Shown: positions 8,719 to 19,954, counted from the first letter of the stretch. The stretch is DNA of 64,000 nt from Neobacillus novalis NBRC 102450 (GCF_001591805.1 NZ_BCVP01000027.1:40772-104771); one strand, 5' to 3'. Translations and numbers: made by a program. Notes: generated from the letters alone by a model not told the origin.

Positions 8719-10821
8719 ATGAATGGTCTTTTATGGGTCAACCTCATTGCATTTTTAATTGTAACCGCTTACGCAATTAGTCTGTTCGTTTATGTCGTGA
8801 AAACAAGGATTGCCTTTATTAAACTTGGCAAAAAGGTCGAGTTTGACAACAATGTCAAAGAGCGGCTCCAAAAAATTTGGGTAAACGTGTTTGGGCAGAA
8901 AAAACTCCTCAAGGATAAAAAAAGCGGCGCCATCCACGTCATGTTTTTTTACGGCTTCATCCTCGTCCAATTTGGCGCGATTGATTTTATTATCAAAGGC
9001 ATTAAACCAGGGGCGCACCTGCCGTTAGGGCCGCTCTATGCCGGGTTTACTTTTTTCCAAGAGATTGTCACACTGATGATCCTTGTCGCGGTCATCTGGG
9101 CATTTCATCGCCGTTATGTTGAAAAATTAGTCCGCTTAAAGCGCAATTTCAAATCTGGCCTTGTGCTCTTGTTTATCGGCGGCTTGATGGTTTCCGTTCT
9201 CGTCGGAAATGGCATGGGCATCATCTGGCACGGTGAAGATCCGTCCTGGACAGAGCCAGTCGCCTCCGTGATTTCGCTTATGTTTTCCTGGTTTGGTGAA
9301 ACCGCTTCAATTGTGATTTTCTACATTGCCTGGTGGGCGCATCTATTGTTCTTATTGACTTTCTTGGTATACGTGCCGCAATCCAAGCATGCACACTTAA
9401 TCGCCGGACCGGCAAACGTTTATTTTAACCGATTAGAAAAACCGGGTAAGCTGCAAAAGGTCGATTTTGAAGATGAAACACAAGAGACTTTTGGGGTTGG
9501 AAAAATTGAAGACTTTACCCAGCACCAAATGATCGATTTCTATGCCTGCGTCGAGTGCGGCCGCTGTACGAATATGTGTCCGGCAACAGGAACAGGCAAG
9601 ATGCTGTCACCAATGGATTTAATCGTTAAACTTCGCGACCACTTAACAAATCATGGTGCCGCGGTTACGCAAAAGCAGCCATGGGTGCCGACCTTTGCGT
9701 TTGGAAACACAAAAGGAAATCAAATTGCCCTTGCTGCGGCAGGGCAGGGGGCCCAGGAATCAGCTGCTGCGCTTGCTTACAGTCCCAGCTTGATTGGCGA
9801 CGTGATTACCGAGGAAGAAATTTGGGCGTGTACAACCTGCCGGAACTGTGAAGACCAATGCCCAGTGATGAACGAGCATGTTGATAAAATTATCGACCTC
9901 CGTCGTTATTTAGTGTTAACCGAAGGAAAAATGGATGCCGATGCCCAGCGTGCAATGACCAATATCGAGCGCCAAGGCAATCCGTGGGGCTTAAACCGCA
10001 AAGAGCGTGAAAACTGGCGTGATGTCCGTGATGATGTTCAAATTCCAACCGTGAAGGAAATGAACAAGGCCGGCGAGGAATTCGAATACCTCTTCTGGGT
10101 TGGCGCGATGGGCTCATACGACAACCGCAGCCAGAAGATTGCCTTATCGTTTGCGAAGCTAATGAACGAAGCGGGCGTGAAATTTGCCATCCTTGGCAAC
10201 AAAGAGAAAAACTCTGGTGACACACCGCGCCGTCTTGGCAATGAGTTCTTGTTCCAAGAGCTGGCAACGAAAAATATCGAGGAGTTTGAAAAGGCCGAGG
10301 TCAAGAAAATTGTCACCATCGACCCGCATGCCTATAATATTTTCAAAAATGAATACCCTGACTTCGGCTTGAAGGATGTGGAAGTGTATCATCATACCGA
10401 AATTCTGTTTGAGCTTGTGAGGGATGGCCGGCTTGTTCCCACAAACAAGGTCAACGAAACCATTACCTTCCATGATTCCTGTTACTTAGGACGCTATAAT
10501 GATGTCTACGATCCGCCGCGGGAAATTTTAAAAGCAATTCCTGGCGTGAAGCTCGTCGAAATGGAACGGAGCCGCGAAAAGGCGATGTGCTGCGGTGCCG
10601 GCGGCGGCTTGATGTGGATGGAGGAAGAAACCGGTCACCGCATTAACGTGAGCAGGACCGAGCAGGCATTAGAAGTCAATCCTTCGGTCATCAGTTCTGG
10701 ATGCCCATACTGTTTAACGATGCTATCGGACGGAACGAAGGCGAAAGAGGTTGAAGAAACGGTTGCGACCTATGATGTCGCTGAACTCCTTGAAAAAGCA
10801 GTTTGTGGTGAAGCTTCTTAA
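8719..10821 (+). CDS. fadF: Membrane-anchored (Fe-S)-binding oxidoreductase FadF
   Basis: A 700 aa protein with five predicted N-terminal membrane segments (about residues 1-220), two 4Fe-4S clusters in CVECGRCTNMCPATGTGK and CTTCRNCEDQCPVMNEH, and two CCG-type domains (HDSCYLGRYND; MCCGAGGG; SGCPYC). It resembles heterodisulfide reductase D and B. subtilis YwjF/FadF. Its likely job is to pass electrons from the acyl-CoA dehydrogenase/ETF system to menaquinone during beta-oxidation; this is inferred from family and context. The start at 8719 (MNGLLWVNL) is used because GAAAGGGG precedes it, while the ATG at 8686 has no ribosome site. Confidence 0.9.
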   Translation: MNGLLWVNLIAFLIVTAYAISLFVYVVKTRIAFIKLGKKVEFDNNVKERLQKIWVNVFGQKKLLKDKKSGAIHVMFFYGFILVQFGAIDFIIKGIKPGAHLPLGPLYAGFTFFQEIVTLMILVAVIWAFHRRYVEKLVRLKRNFKSGLVLLFIGGLMVSVLVGNGMGIIWHGEDPSWTEPVASVISLMFSWFGETASIVIFYIAWWAHLLFLLTFLVYVPQSKHAHLIAGPANVYFNRLEKPGKLQKVDFEDETQETFGVGKIEDFTQHQMIDFYACVECGRCTNMCPATGTGKMLSPMDLIVKLRDHLTNHGAAVTQKQPWVPTFAFGNTKGNQIALAAAGQGAQESAAALAYSPSLIGDVITEEEIWACTTCRNCEDQCPVMNEHVDKIIDLRRYLVLTEGKMDADAQRAMTNIERQGNPWGLNRKERENWRDVRDDVQIPTVKEMNKAGEEFEYLFWVGAMGSYDNRSQKIALSFAKLMNEAGVKFAILGNKEKNSGDTPRRLGNEFLFQELATKNIEEFEKAEVKKIVTIDPHAYNIFKNEYPDFGLKDVEVYHHTEILFELVRDGRLVPTNKVNETITFHDSCYLGRYNDVYDPPREILKAIPGVKLVEMERSREKAMCCGAGGGLMWMEEETGHRINVSRTEQALEVNPSVISSGCPYCLTMLSDGTKAKEVEETVATYDVAELLEKAVCGEAS

Positions 10822-10935
10822 TTGTAATTTATAGTATAGCAGAGGTTGATTTGTTGCCTGAATTTCTTAAATTTTAGCAATTTTGTGTAAAACATTTCAA
10901 CTTCTGCTCCTTTTTATGTAAAATAAGGTAGAAGG

Positions 10936-10949
10936 ATAAAACGCTTACA
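10936..10949 (+). promoter_or_regulatory. Possible CcpA cre site upstream of thiolase operon
   Basis: ATAAAACGCTTACA fits the cre consensus TGNAANCGNTNNCA except for the first two bases. Catabolite repression of such operons is expected, but the match is imperfect. Confidence 0.35.
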
Positions 10950-10986
10950 TTTTGATTGTTGTCCGCATGTTTTTTTGCTTAGTTTT

Positions 10987-11000
10987 CGAGCGAGCGTTCA
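10987..11000. promoter_or_regulatory. Imperfect palindrome, candidate TetR-family operator
   Basis: CGAGCGAGCGTTCA is a dyad of the form TGAACGNNCGTTCA with two mismatches, with further partial symmetry to AGTCGCT. It lies 73 bp before the thiolase start. The TetR regulator encoded at 15881 in the same operon is the obvious candidate ligand, or FadR. Confidence 0.45.
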
Positions 11001-11072
11001 GTCGCTGCAGATGGATGGGAGTTTTTTTTACAATAACATAAATGAATAGTGGGGAAAGGGAGCGTGTTTTGA

Positions 11073-12260
11073 ATGGGGAGAACGGTGATTTTAAGCGGGG
11101 TAAGAACACCTTTTGGAAAATTAGGGGGAAATATAAGCAGCTTTACCGCTTCACAGCTTGGGGGCATTGCGGTTAAAGAAGCGTTGGTGCGTGCGGGCGT
11201 GAAGCCTGCGGATGTGCAGGAAGTCATCTTGGGAACCGTCTTACAAGGGGGACAGGGACAAATCCCTTCTCGTCAGGCCGCCCATCACGCTGGACTGCCT
11301 TGGGAAGTGAAAACAGAAACAATCAATAAGGTCTGCGCCTCGGGGATGCGCAGTGTCAGCTTAGCCGATCAAATCATCCGTGCCGGTGATGAAGAAGTAA
11401 TTGTCGCAGGCGGGATGGAATCGATGAGCAACGCGCCGTATATTTTACCAAAAGCAAGATGGGGTTACAGAATGGGCGACGGTGCTGTTAAGGATTTAAT
11501 GGTTCATGACGGTTTGACCTGCAGCTTTACCGGAGTTCACATGGGCACGTACGGCAACTCGACAGCTGAAGAAATGGACATTAGCCGCGAGGCGCAGGAT
11601 GAGTGGGCATTAAGAAGCCATGTCCGGGCGATTGCTGCGATGGAGAGCGGGAAGTTTGCCGAAGAAATTGTTGCCGTAGAGGTACCGCAGCGAAAAGGGG
11701 CGCCGCTGGTTGTCGAGCACGATGAAGGACCTCGGAAGGACACTTCTTTAGAGCGGCTAGCGAAGTTAGCGCCGGTATTTAATTCGACGGGAACCATTAC
11801 CGCCGGGAATGCCCCCGGGGTCAATGACGGTGCGGCCGCCCTTGTGCTCATGAGCGAAGAGCGCGCTGTAAGTGAAGGTCGAGAGGTGGAAGCCGTGATT
11901 CTCGGCCATGCTGCTGTCGCTGTTGAAGCGAAGGACTTCCCGCAAACACCAGGGCTGGTCATCAATGAACTTTTGCGTAAAACGGGCAGGAACTTGGCTG
12001 AGATTGATTTGTTTGAAATCAATGAGGCGTTCGCAGCTGTGGCCTTGGTGAGCGGAAAAATCGCCGGCCTTGACCCGGAAAAGGTCAATGTCAATGGCGG
12101 TGCGGTCGCGTTAGGGCACCCGATTGGCGCAAGCGGGGCGCGGATTATCATTACTTTGATGCACGAATTGAAGCGGCGCGGCGGCGGAATCGGTGTGGCT
12201 GCGATATGCAGCGGCGGCGGCCAGGGTGATGCTATCATGATCGAGGTTCCGCGGGCTTAA
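11073..12260 (+). CDS. Acetyl-CoA C-acetyltransferase (thiolase)
   Basis: Degradative thiolase of 395 aa that cleaves 3-ketoacyl-CoA, or condenses two acetyl-CoA. Catalytic residues are visible: Cys in [10 protein letters not shown], His in [16 protein letters not shown] and Cys in [11 protein letters not shown]. The [10 protein letters not shown] motif is also present. It heads a six-gene set (thiolase, 3-hydroxybutyryl-CoA dehydrogenase, two acyl-CoA dehydrogenases, TetR regulator, IcmF) known from Bacillus cereus and relatives. AAAGGGAG lies 10 nt before the ATG. MmgA or a ThlA-type thiolase are alternative names. Confidence 0.93.
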   Translation: MGRTVILSGVRTPFGKLGGNISSFTASQLGGIAVKEALVRAGVKPADVQEVILGTVLQGGQGQIPSRQAAHHAGLPWEVKTETINKVCASGMRSVSLADQIIRAGDEEVIVAGGMESMSNAPYILPKARWGYRMGDGAVKDLMVHDGLTCSFTGVHMGTYGNSTAEEMDISREAQDEWALRSHVRAIAAMESGKFAEEIVAVEVPQRKGAPLVVEHDEGPRKDTSLERLAKLAPVFNSTGTITAGNAPGVNDGAAALVLMSEERAVSEGREVEAVILGHAAVAVEAKDFPQTPGLVINELLRKTGRNLAEIDLFEINEAFAAVALVSGKIAGLDPEKVNVNGGAVALGHPIGASGARIIITLMHELKRRGGGIGVAAICSGGGQGDAIMIEVPRA

Positions 12261-12288
12261 GTGTACCTGTGAATCAGGGGTTATTTTT

Positions 12289-12409
12289 CCAATAAATGTC
12301 TAATTAGCCAAAAGGGCATGAAAAATAGCCAAAAGGGTGAAAAAAATAGCCAAAACACCCGAAAAAATAGCCAAAACCATAAGAAAAATAGCCAAAACCA
12401 TTTTTTTAA
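12289..12409. repeat. 21-bp tandem array with leader, TAGCCAAAAC type, 5 units
   Basis: The leader CCAATAAATGTCTAAT (12289-12304) is followed by five units of exactly 21 bp starting at 12305, 12326, 12347, 12368 and 12389, each TAGCCAAAA plus a variable middle and a run of A, ending in TTTTTTT. The array separates the thiolase from the next operon gene; the space would otherwise be about 50 bp. Confidence 0.92.
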
Positions 12410-12416
12410 AAAAAAC

Positions 12417-12445
12417 CGGGGCTAAACTCGAGTTTCAGCCCCTAA
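12417..12445 (-). terminator. Hairpin with T-run on the minus strand
   Basis: GGGGCTAAACT and AGTTTCAGCCCC form a strong stem with one bulge. The T-run follows it only on the minus strand, so as a terminator it points back into the array, where no gene is known. On the plus strand it is a hairpin just ahead of the next ribosome site. Confidence 0.6.
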
Positions 12446-12459
12446 TCGGAGGGGAACAT

Positions 12460-13311
12460 ATGAAGGTTTCAACGGTAATGGTCATCGGTGCGGGGCAAAT
12501 GGGCTCGGGAATTGCCCAGGTTTGTGCTCAAGCAGGCTATCAAGTGTTATTAAATGATTTAAGACATGAGTTTGTTGAACGCGGGCTTGGGGGCATCAAC
12601 AAAAATCTCACTCGTAATGTCGATAAAGGCCGGATGACAGCGGAGCAAAAGCAGGAGGTGCTGGCTAGACTAACCGCCTCAACCGACCTAAACGATGCTG
12701 CTGAAGTCGACCTTGTCATCGAGGCAGCAGTAGAAAATATGGAAATCAAAACGAAAATTTTTGCGCAGCTTGATGAAATCGCACCGACGCATGCGATTTT
12801 AGCAAGCAACACCTCGTCATTGCCGATTACTGAAATAGCCGCGGCAACGAAGCGCCCGGAAAAGGTCATCGGCATGCACTTTATGAATCCGGTGCCGGTG
12901 ATGAAGCTCGTCGAAATTATCCGCGGCCTTGCAACGGCTGATGAAGTGTACCAAGTAATCGAAGACATGACGAAAACGTTGAGCAAGGTCCCGGTGGAAG
13001 TAAATGATTTCCCTGGCTTCGTTTCCAACCGCGTGCTGATGCCGATGATCAATGAAGCGATTTATACCTTGTATGAGGGTGTCGCCACGAAAGAAGCGAT
13101 TGATGAAGTGATGAGGCTTGGGATGAACCACCCGATGGGGCCGTTAACGTTAGCTGATTTCATCGGCCTTGATACCTGCCTTTACATTATGGAAACGCTC
13201 CACGAAGGCTTCGGTGACGACAAATACCGTCCATGTCCGCTGCTGCGTAAATATGTGAAAGCAGGCTGGCTCGGCAAGAAAACTGGACGCGGCTTCTACA
13301 CCTACGAGTAA
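12460..13311 (+). CDS. 3-hydroxybutyryl-CoA dehydrogenase
   Basis: NAD-dependent dehydrogenase of 283 aa. The Rossmann motif [14 protein letters not shown] is at residues 7-20; catalytic features [32 protein letters not shown] and the C-terminal DxxGLDT region are typical of Hbd/MmgB. The start is set at ATG 12460, preceded by GGAGGGG. An upstream in-frame start at 12337 lies inside the repeat array and would add a repetitive KKIAKT extension without a ribosome site. It acts between the acyl-CoA dehydrogenases and the thiolase in the same operon. Confidence 0.93.
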   Translation: MKVSTVMVIGAGQMGSGIAQVCAQAGYQVLLNDLRHEFVERGLGGINKNLTRNVDKGRMTAEQKQEVLARLTASTDLNDAAEVDLVIEAAVENMEIKTKIFAQLDEIAPTHAILASNTSSLPITEIAAATKRPEKVIGMHFMNPVPVMKLVEIIRGLATADEVYQVIEDMTKTLSKVPVEVNDFPGFVSNRVLMPMINEAIYTLYEGVATKEAIDEVMRLGMNHPMGPLTLADFIGLDTCLYIMETLHEGFGDDKYRPCPLLRKYVKAGWLGKKTGRGFYTYE

Positions 13312-13397
13312 GCGGGCGTTTGATCCCATTTTTTCAGTGAAAAGGGGTTGTAACAATGAATACTGCCACATTAGATTCTCCAAAAGGGGAGATTTAC

Positions 13398-14528
13398 ATG
13401 AAGCTTACATTTACAGCGGAACAAGAAATGATGCGGAAAATGGTGCGTGATTTTGCAGAGAGCGAAATCGCTCCATTTATAGATAACATGGAAAAAGGGG
13501 AATTCCCGCGCGAGATTCTTCGCAAAATGGGCGAGCTCGGCCTAATGGGCATTCCCGTTCCGGAAAAATACGGCGGTGTCGAGATGGACTTTACCTCGTA
13601 TATCCTTGCTATAAATGAAATATCAAGGGTGAGTGCCACAATTGGTGTCATTCTTTCGGTTCATACATCAGTTTGTACGATGCCGATCCTTTATTTTGGA
13701 ACGGAAGAACAGAAACAAAAATATGTGCCAAAGCTTGCTTCAGGCGAGTATTTGGGGGCGTTTTGCTTAACGGAGCCAAGTTCCGGTTCTGATGCGGCCA
13801 GCTTAAAATCCCGTGCCGTGAAGAAGGGCGACCATTATGTTATCAACGGCTCGAAGATGTTTATTACCAATGGCGGAGAGGCCGATATTTATATTGTCTT
13901 TGCTTCGACCGAGCCGAAATTAGGTACAAAGGGAATTGCTGCTTTTATTGTTGAAAAAAATACCCCCGGTCTTGTGATTGGCAAGGATGAGAAGAAGATG
14001 GGACTGCATGGCTCCCGAACGGTGCAGCTGACATTTGAGGATATGCATGTTCCAGTAGCAAACCTTCTCGGCCGTGAAAGCGATGGTTTTAAGGTCGCGA
14101 TGGCAAACCTTGAGGTCGGCCGGATTGGAATTGCCGCCCAGGCCCTTGGAATTGCCGAGGCTGCACTGTCTGCCGCAACCGCCTACGCGAAAGAGCGCCA
14201 GCAATTCGGCAAGCCGATAGCCGCCCAGCAGGGAATTGGGTTTAAGCTCGCTGACATGGCCACAAATGTGGAAGCGGCCAAACTATTAATCTATCGTGCC
14301 GCAGATTTACGGGGCCGTGGCCTAAAATGCGGGATGGAAGCGTCGATGGCGAAGCTGTTTGCCGCACGTACTGCGGTAGAAGTGACAACGGAGGCCATTC
14401 AAGTATTTGGCGGCTATGGCTATACCGAGGACTATCCAGTGGAGCGCTACTTCCGCGATGCCAAGATAACGGAAATCTACGAAGGCACAAGCGAAATTCA
14501 GCGGATTGTGATTAGTAAGTATCTTTAA
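13398..14528 (+). CDS. Acyl-CoA dehydrogenase 1
   Basis: FAD enzyme of 376 aa that introduces the alpha-beta double bond in acyl-CoA. Family motifs include CLTEPSSGSDAASL, a KMFITNGG substrate/FAD segment, and the C-terminal FRDAKITEIYEGTSEIQ whose Glu is the usual catalytic base. Two starts are possible: ATG 13356 and ATG 13398, both with AAAAGGGG 7-8 nt upstream. The second is preferred because [20 protein letters not shown] aligns with the N-terminus of the next gene product. Substrate range (short or branched chain) cannot be read from sequence. Confidence 0.92.
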   Translation: MKLTFTAEQEMMRKMVRDFAESEIAPFIDNMEKGEFPREILRKMGELGLMGIPVPEKYGGVEMDFTSYILAINEISRVSATIGVILSVHTSVCTMPILYFGTEEQKQKYVPKLASGEYLGAFCLTEPSSGSDAASLKSRAVKKGDHYVINGSKMFITNGGEADIYIVFASTEPKLGTKGIAAFIVEKNTPGLVIGKDEKKMGLHGSRTVQLTFEDMHVPVANLLGRESDGFKVAMANLEVGRIGIAAQALGIAEAALSAATAYAKERQQFGKPIAAQQGIGFKLADMATNVEAAKLLIYRAADLRGRGLKCGMEASMAKLFAARTAVEVTTEAIQVFGGYGYTEDYPVERYFRDAKITEIYEGTSEIQRIVISKYL

Positions 14529-14744
14529 AAACTAACATGAGTTTCAACTCCCAACCCATGCATGGAAATGTTTTTATGTGATTAGTACACCAACATAATA
14601 AAGGCGGTGTGAGCAGAGCCCGGCTTCACCTATTCAAAGGACGAATTGTATATTTTCACTTGGACTGGTTATACCGATTCGTTTATGCGGCGCTCCGCCC
14701 CTTTTCCACGAAAAGAGCTTTTTATTTAAGAGGAGGCAACTATA

Positions 14745-15884
14745 ATGCAGTTTAAATTATCCGAAGAACATGAAATGATTCGTAAAATGGTGCGGGATTT
14801 TGCGCGAAATGAAGTTGCACCGACGGCGGCTGAACGTGATGAAGAGGAACGCTTTGATCGTGAGATTTTTGATAAAATGGCTGAGCTTGGTTTAACAGGA
14901 ATTCCTTGGCCGGAAGAGTACGGCGGTATCGGCAGCGATTACTTAGCTTACTGTATCGCTGTGGAGGAGCTATCCCGCGTCGACGCATCAACAGGCGTCC
15001 TTCTTTCCGCACACACCTCCCTTGCCGGCTGGCCAATCTACAAATTCGGCAGCGAGGAGCAAAAACAAACCTACCTCCGCCCGATGGCAGAGGGCGCAAA
15101 AATTGGCGCCTACGGCTTAACAGAACCTGGGAGCGGCTCCGATGCAGGCGGAATGAGAACGACGGCCCGCTTAGAAGGCGACCATTACGTCCTCAACGGT
15201 TCAAAAATTTTCATCACCAATGGCGGTGTGGCTGATATTTATGTCGTTTTTGCCTTAACGGATCCATCTAGCAAACAAAAAGGCACAACAGCCTTCATCG
15301 TTGAAAGTGATTTCCCAGGCTTCTCTGTCGGAAAAAAAGAAAAGAAACTCGGGATTCGTTCCTCGCCGACAACAGAAATCATTTTTGAAGATTGCAAGGT
15401 TCCAGTCGCCAACCGGCTTGGTGAAGAAGGCGACGGCTTTAAAATTGCGATGATGACGCTTGACGGCGGACGCAACGGGATTGCCGCTCAAGCCGTCGGC
15501 ATTGCCCAAGGTGCCTTAGATGCGGCTGTCGATTATGCAAAAGAACGCCAGCAATTTGGCAAACCAATCGCCGCCCAACAGGGAATCAGCTTTAAGCTGG
15601 CCGATATGGCGACGGGAATCGAAGCGTCAAGATTATTAACCTATCAAGCTGCCTGGCTTGAATCAAACGGTCTGCCATATGGAAAAGAATCGGCGATGTC
15701 GAAACTATTTGCCGGCGACACGGCGATGAAGGTAACCACCGAAGCGGTTCAGGTGTTCGGCGGCTATGGCTATACGAAGGATTATCCGGTCGAAAGATTC
15801 ATGCGCGATGCGAAAATCACGCAAATCTATGAGGGTACACAAGAAATTCAGCGTCTTGTTATCTCGAGAATGATCACTAAATGA
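14745..15884 (+). CDS. Acyl-CoA dehydrogenase 2
   Basis: A 379 aa paralogue of the preceding enzyme with [22 protein letters not shown] and [25 protein letters not shown] precedes the ATG. Two adjacent acyl-CoA dehydrogenases suggest division of labour, perhaps straight and branched chains in view of the isobutyryl-CoA mutase downstream; this is inference. The stop overlaps the next start (ATGA). The 216 bp before it contain no recognised feature. Confidence 0.92.
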   Translation: MQFKLSEEHEMIRKMVRDFARNEVAPTAAERDEEERFDREIFDKMAELGLTGIPWPEEYGGIGSDYLAYCIAVEELSRVDASTGVLLSAHTSLAGWPIYKFGSEEQKQTYLRPMAEGAKIGAYGLTEPGSGSDAGGMRTTARLEGDHYVLNGSKIFITNGGVADIYVVFALTDPSSKQKGTTAFIVESDFPGFSVGKKEKKLGIRSSPTTEIIFEDCKVPVANRLGEEGDGFKIAMMTLDGGRNGIAAQAVGIAQGALDAAVDYAKERQQFGKPIAAQQGISFKLADMATGIEASRLLTYQAAWLESNGLPYGKESAMSKLFAGDTAMKVTTEAVQVFGGYGYTKDYPVERFMRDAKITQIYEGTQEIQRLVISRMITK

Positions 15885-16537
15885 TGAAAAAAAGAGAAGT
15901 TCAGGCATCAGTCAAAGATGAACGTCTCGTGCAAAAGCGGCGCGATCAAATGATCAAAGGAGCCGTCACCCTTTTTAAACAAAAGGGCTTCCACCGGACA
16001 ACGACGAGGGAAATTGCCAAGGCGGCCGGCTTCAGCATCGGGACGCTTTACGAATATATTCGTACAAAGGAAGACGTTCTTTATCTTGTTTGTGACAGCA
16101 TTTATGACCATGTCAGCGAGCGCCTCCAGCAGGACCTCTCTTTGAAAACAGGGACGCTTGCGAGTTTGAAGCTGGGAATCGCTAATTTCTTTCAAGTAAT
16201 GGATGAAATGCAGGCCGAGGTACTGGTGATGTACCAGGAAGTGAAATCACTTTCCAAGGATGCCCTTCCGTATGTGTTGAAAAAGGAAATGGAAATGGTG
16301 GCGATGTTTGAGAACCTGCTCGCCCGCTGTGTCGAAAACGGCGAACTGAAACTATCGGATAAACAGGTCGAAATCATCGCTCATAATATTTTTGTCCAGG
16401 GGCAAATGTGGGGCTTCCGCCGCTGGGCTTTACGGAAGTTATTTACGCTCGAAGAATATATTGCCTTGCAGACGGAGATTTTGTTATCGGGAATCAGCAG
16501 TGGGGTCTCGGCACCACAAGAGATTCCGCAAAAGTAA
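15881..16537 (+). CDS. TetR/AcrR-family regulator
   Basis: A 218 aa one-component repressor. The N-terminal helix-turn-helix is plain: [20 protein letters not shown] followed by [20 protein letters not shown]. The C-terminal ligand domain has the helical TetR_C pattern. It is translationally coupled to the upstream acyl-CoA dehydrogenase. It probably controls this operon by sensing an acyl-CoA, by analogy with FadR-like TetR proteins. The ligand is unknown. Confidence 0.9.
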   Translation: MMKKREVQASVKDERLVQKRRDQMIKGAVTLFKQKGFHRTTTREIAKAAGFSIGTLYEYIRTKEDVLYLVCDSIYDHVSERLQQDLSLKTGTLASLKLGIANFFQVMDEMQAEVLVMYQEVKSLSKDALPYVLKKEMEMVAMFENLLARCVENGELKLSDKQVEIIAHNIFVQGQMWGFRRWALRKLFTLEEYIALQTEILLSGISSGVSAPQEIPQK

Positions 16538-16559
16538 CCCAGATGGCGAACGGTGAACA

Positions 16560-16675
16560 AGATTCATTTTTACAAAATGGGGTTTGTTTTTATAAAGGCG
16601 GGAACGAGATTCGTTTTGCAAAAAGTGGGATGAGATTCGTTTTAAAATAAAAGTGCGAACGGGAAAACGAGATTT
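16560..16675. repeat. Degenerate repeats GAGATTCGTTTT
   Basis: Related strings AAGATTCATTTTTACAAAA, GAGATTCGTTTTGCAAAA, GAGATTCGTTTTAAAATA and CGAGATTTTTTTTCAAAA recur at about 25-50 bp spacing between the regulator and icmF. Their register is looser than in the 21-bp arrays. Confidence 0.55.
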
Positions 16676-16696
16676 TTTTTCAAAAGGGGGAGTACG

Positions 16697-19600
16697 ATGG
16701 GGACTTATCAGCCAAAGCATCATATCCGCTTTGTGACGGCTTCGAGTTTGTTTGATGGCCATGATGCTTCGATTAATATTATGCGCAGGATTCTCCAGGC
16801 GAGCGGGGCTGAGGTGATTCACCTTGGGCATAACCGTTCTGTTGAGGAAGTGGTGAACGCCGCGATTCAAGAGGATGTGCAGGGGATTGCGATTTCTTCT
16901 TATCAAGGCGGGCACGTTGAATACTTTAAATATATGTACGACTTGTTAAAGGAAAAAGGGGCGCCCCATATCCGCATTTATGGCGGTGGCGGCGGGGTTA
17001 TCATTCCGAGGGAGATTGCCGAGCTTCACGATTACGGGATTGCCTGGATCTTCTCGCCGGAAGACGGCCGGACGATGGGCCTTCAAGGAATGATTGACAG
17101 GATGATCGAGGAGTGCGATTTTTCAACGGTTCCGCTTGACGCGGGCGAACAAATTGAAAAGCTGCCTTCAGGCGACGTAAACGCGATTGCCAAGCTGATT
17201 ACCTTAGCTGAACTTCATGTCGATCAAAGGAACGAGGCAGCGGCAACAGCTGAGCTAGTCCTGGAACAAGTGAAGTCACTTGAGAAACGAATTCCAGTGG
17301 TCGGTATTACGGGAACGGGCGGCGCGGGAAAAAGCTCGCTAACAGACGAATTGATCCGCCGCTTTATCAACGAGCTGCCGGATAAAAAAGTGGCGATTCT
17401 TTCGGTTGACCCGACGAAACAGAAAACAGGCGGCGCTTTGTTAGGTGACCGCATTCGGATGAATGCGATTTTCTCGCCGAATGTGTATATGCGCAGTCTC
17501 GCAACAAGGCATTCGAAAAGCGAGCTGTCGCTGGCGATTAAAGATGCAGTCGCGGTGACGAAAGCGGCTGGCTTTGACCTTGTCATCGTTGAAACGAGCG
17601 GGATCGGTCAGGGCGACGCGGAAATCACGGAAATTTGCGATGTTTCTTTATACGTGATGACAAGCGAATTTGGGGCGCCGTCCCAGCTTGAAAAAATTGA
17701 TATGATTGACTTTGCTGATTTAATTGTGATTAATAAATTCGAGCGCAAGGGATCGGAGGATGCGTTGCGCCAGGTGCAGAAACAGTACCAGCGCAGCCAT
17801 ATGCTGTTTGAAAAGCCTACTTCGGAAATGCCGGTGTATGGCACGATTGCCAGTCAGTTTAATGACCCGGGCACGAATGCCTTGTTTGCGGCATTAGTGG
17901 AAAAAATCAATCAAAAAATGGCGACGGATTGGCTGACTTCTTTTTCAAAGCAGGCAAAAGTCGAAAAGCAAAATGTGATTATTCCAACCGACCGCCGCTA
18001 CTATTTGCGCGAAATCTCGGAAACGGTGCGCGGTTATCATAAGAAAGCAGAAGTACAGGCGAACATTGCCCGGAAATTATTCCAGCTTGAGGGCGCTTTA
18101 GAAGCGGTTAAAGATCAGCCGGAAGTTGTGGCTGCCTTAGAGGCGGTCAAACAGGAAACCGAAGCGCTGCTGACAGCGGAGTCTCAGAAAATCCTTTCTA
18201 CGTGGGCGCAAACGAAAGCAGCCTATTCAGGTGAAAAATTCGTGACGAGAATCCGCGATAAAGAGATTATCACGGTGTTAACATCAAAAAGTTTATCAGG
18301 CCTCGATATTCCGAAGGTGGCCTTGCCGCGCTATAAGGATTACGGGGAAATCCTCCGCTGGGTCTACCAGGAAAACGTGCCTGGTTCGTTCCCGTATACG
18401 GCCGGAGTATTTCCGTTCAAGCGTGAAGGGGAAGATCCAAAACGCCAGTTCGCCGGCGAAGGGACACCGGAACGGACGAACCGCCGTTTCCACTATTTAT
18501 CGAAGGATGATGACGCGAAGCGCTTGAGTACGGCGTTTGACTCGGTGACATTATATGGTGAAGACCCCGATTATCGTCCCGACATTTACGGGAAGGTCGG
18601 CGAGAGCGGCGTCAGCATTTGTACGCTCGACGATATGAAAAAGCTCTATGACGGCTTTGACCTCTGCCACCCGTCGACATCGGTGTCGATGACGATTAAT
18701 GGCCCTGCGCCAATTATTTTGGCAATGTTCATGAATACGGCGATTGACCAGCAGGTGCAGAAGAAGGAAGCAGAGCTTGGCCGCGTGCTCTCTGTCGAAG
18801 AATTTGCCGAAGTTCGCGCGTATACGTTGAAGACGGTCCGCGGTACGGTGCAGGCCGATATTTTAAAAGAAGACCAAGGCCAGAATACGTGTATTTTTTC
18901 AACAGAATTTGCTTTAAGGATGATGGGTGATATCCAGCAATATTTCATCGACCATCAAGTGCGCAATTATTATTCGGTTTCGATTTCCGGTTATCATATT
19001 GCCGAAGCCGGTGCCAATCCAATTTCGCAGCTGGCGTTCACGCTCTCAAATGGCTTTACCTATGTCGAGTATTACTTGAGCCGCGGGATGAACATTGATG
19101 ATTTCGCGCCGAACCTGTCGTTCTTTTTCTCGAATGGTTTGGATCCGGAGTATACGGTGATTGGCCGGGTGGCGCGCCGGATTTGGGCAACGGTGATGCG
19201 CGATAAGTATGGCGCCAATGAGCGCAGTCAAAAGCTGAAATACCATGTCCAGACATCAGGGCGTTCCCTGCACGCGCAGGAAATAGATTTCAATGATATT
19301 CGCACGACTTTGCAGGCGTTGATGGCTCTCCAGGACAATTGTAATTCCCTGCACACAAATGCGTATGACGAAGCAATTACGACCCCGACTGAGGAGTCAG
19401 TGCGCCGGGCGATGGCGATTCAAATGATTATTACTAAAGAGCATGGTTTAAGTAAAAATGAAAATCCGCTTCAAGGTTCTTTCGTGGTCGAAGAGCTGAC
19501 AGAACTTGTTGAGGAAGCTGTTCTTCAGGAGTTTGAACGCCTAAATGACCGCGGCGGTGTCCTCGGTTCGATGGAAACGCAGTACCAGCGCGGCAAAATC

Positions 19601-19945
19601 CAGGATGAGTCGATGTACTATGAAATGAAGAAACATACTGGGGAATTGCCGATTATCGGCGTCAATACGTATTTGAACCCGAATCCTCCTTCCGAGGAAG
19701 ATGTGAATAATATGGAGCTTGCCCGGGCAACCCAAGAGGAGAAGGAATTGCAGATCAACAATTTGCGCGCCTTCTGGGAGGCACATGCCGGGGAGTCGGC
19801 AGATGCCTTGAAGCGCTTGAAAGAAGCAGCGGTCAGCGGCGGCAACATTTTTGCCGCATTAATGGACACCGTTCAAGTCGCAAGCCTCGGGCAAATCACC
19901 AGGGCGCTTTACGAGGTCGGCGGCCAGTATCGCCGGAATATGTAA
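16697..19945 (+). CDS. icmF: Fused isobutyryl-CoA mutase IcmF
   Basis: A 1082 aa B12 enzyme that interconverts isobutyryl-CoA and n-butyryl-CoA. Three parts are seen: an N-terminal cobalamin-binding domain (about 1-145, with FDGHDASIN and [13 protein letters not shown]), a MeaB-like GTPase chaperone (about 190-400, Walker [10 protein letters not shown] near 206-214), and the large mutase domain (about 550-1082, with [11 protein letters not shown] and [12 protein letters not shown]). The fusion order B12-GTPase-mutase defines IcmF and rules out methylmalonyl-CoA mutase. It links valine-derived branched acyl-CoA to the beta-oxidation enzymes upstream. AAAAGGGGGAG precedes the ATG. Confidence 0.95.
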   Translation: MGTYQPKHHIRFVTASSLFDGHDASINIMRRILQASGAEVIHLGHNRSVEEVVNAAIQEDVQGIAISSYQGGHVEYFKYMYDLLKEKGAPHIRIYGGGGGVIIPREIAELHDYGIAWIFSPEDGRTMGLQGMIDRMIEECDFSTVPLDAGEQIEKLPSGDVNAIAKLITLAELHVDQRNEAAATAELVLEQVKSLEKRIPVVGITGTGGAGKSSLTDELIRRFINELPDKKVAILSVDPTKQKTGGALLGDRIRMNAIFSPNVYMRSLATRHSKSELSLAIKDAVAVTKAAGFDLVIVETSGIGQGDAEITEICDVSLYVMTSEFGAPSQLEKIDMIDFADLIVINKFERKGSEDALRQVQKQYQRSHMLFEKPTSEMPVYGTIASQFNDPGTNALFAALVEKINQKMATDWLTSFSKQAKVEKQNVIIPTDRRYYLREISETVRGYHKKAEVQANIARKLFQLEGALEAVKDQPEVVAALEAVKQETEALLTAESQKILSTWAQTKAAYSGEKFVTRIRDKEIITVLTSKSLSGLDIPKVALPRYKDYGEILRWVYQENVPGSFPYTAGVFPFKREGEDPKRQFAGEGTPERTNRRFHYLSKDDDAKRLSTAFDSVTLYGEDPDYRPDIYGKVGESGVSICTLDDMKKLYDGFDLCHPSTSVSMTINGPAPIILAMFMNTAIDQQVQKKEAELGRVLSVEEFAEVRAYTLKTVRGTVQADILKEDQGQNTCIFSTEFALRMMGDIQQYFIDHQVRNYYSVSISGYHIAEAGANPISQLAFTLSNGFTYVEYYLSRGMNIDDFAPNLSFFFSNGLDPEYTVIGRVARRIWATVMRDKYGANERSQKLKYHVQTSGRSLHAQEIDFNDIRTTLQALMALQDNCNSLHTNAYDEAITTPTEESVRRAMAIQMIITKEHGLSKNENPLQGSFVVEELTELVEEAVLQEFERLNDRGGVLGSMETQYQRGKIQDESMYYEMKKHTGELPIIGVNTYLNPNPPSEEDVNNMELARATQEEKELQINNLRAFWEAHAGESADALKRLKEAAVSGGNIFAALMDTVQVASLGQITRALYEVGGQYRRNM

Positions 19946-19954
19946 GGAATAACT

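Noticed and set aside
11537..12238. 233-codon minus-strand open frame opposite the thiolase gene
   Set aside because: Composition effect in a GC-rich gene; product resembles nothing and the plus-strand thiolase is certain.
12337..12459. Upstream extension of the 3-hydroxybutyryl-CoA dehydrogenase frame (KKIAKT repeats)
   Set aside because: It lies in the 21-bp array, has no ribosome site, and crosses a hairpin; the family N-terminus begins at 12460.
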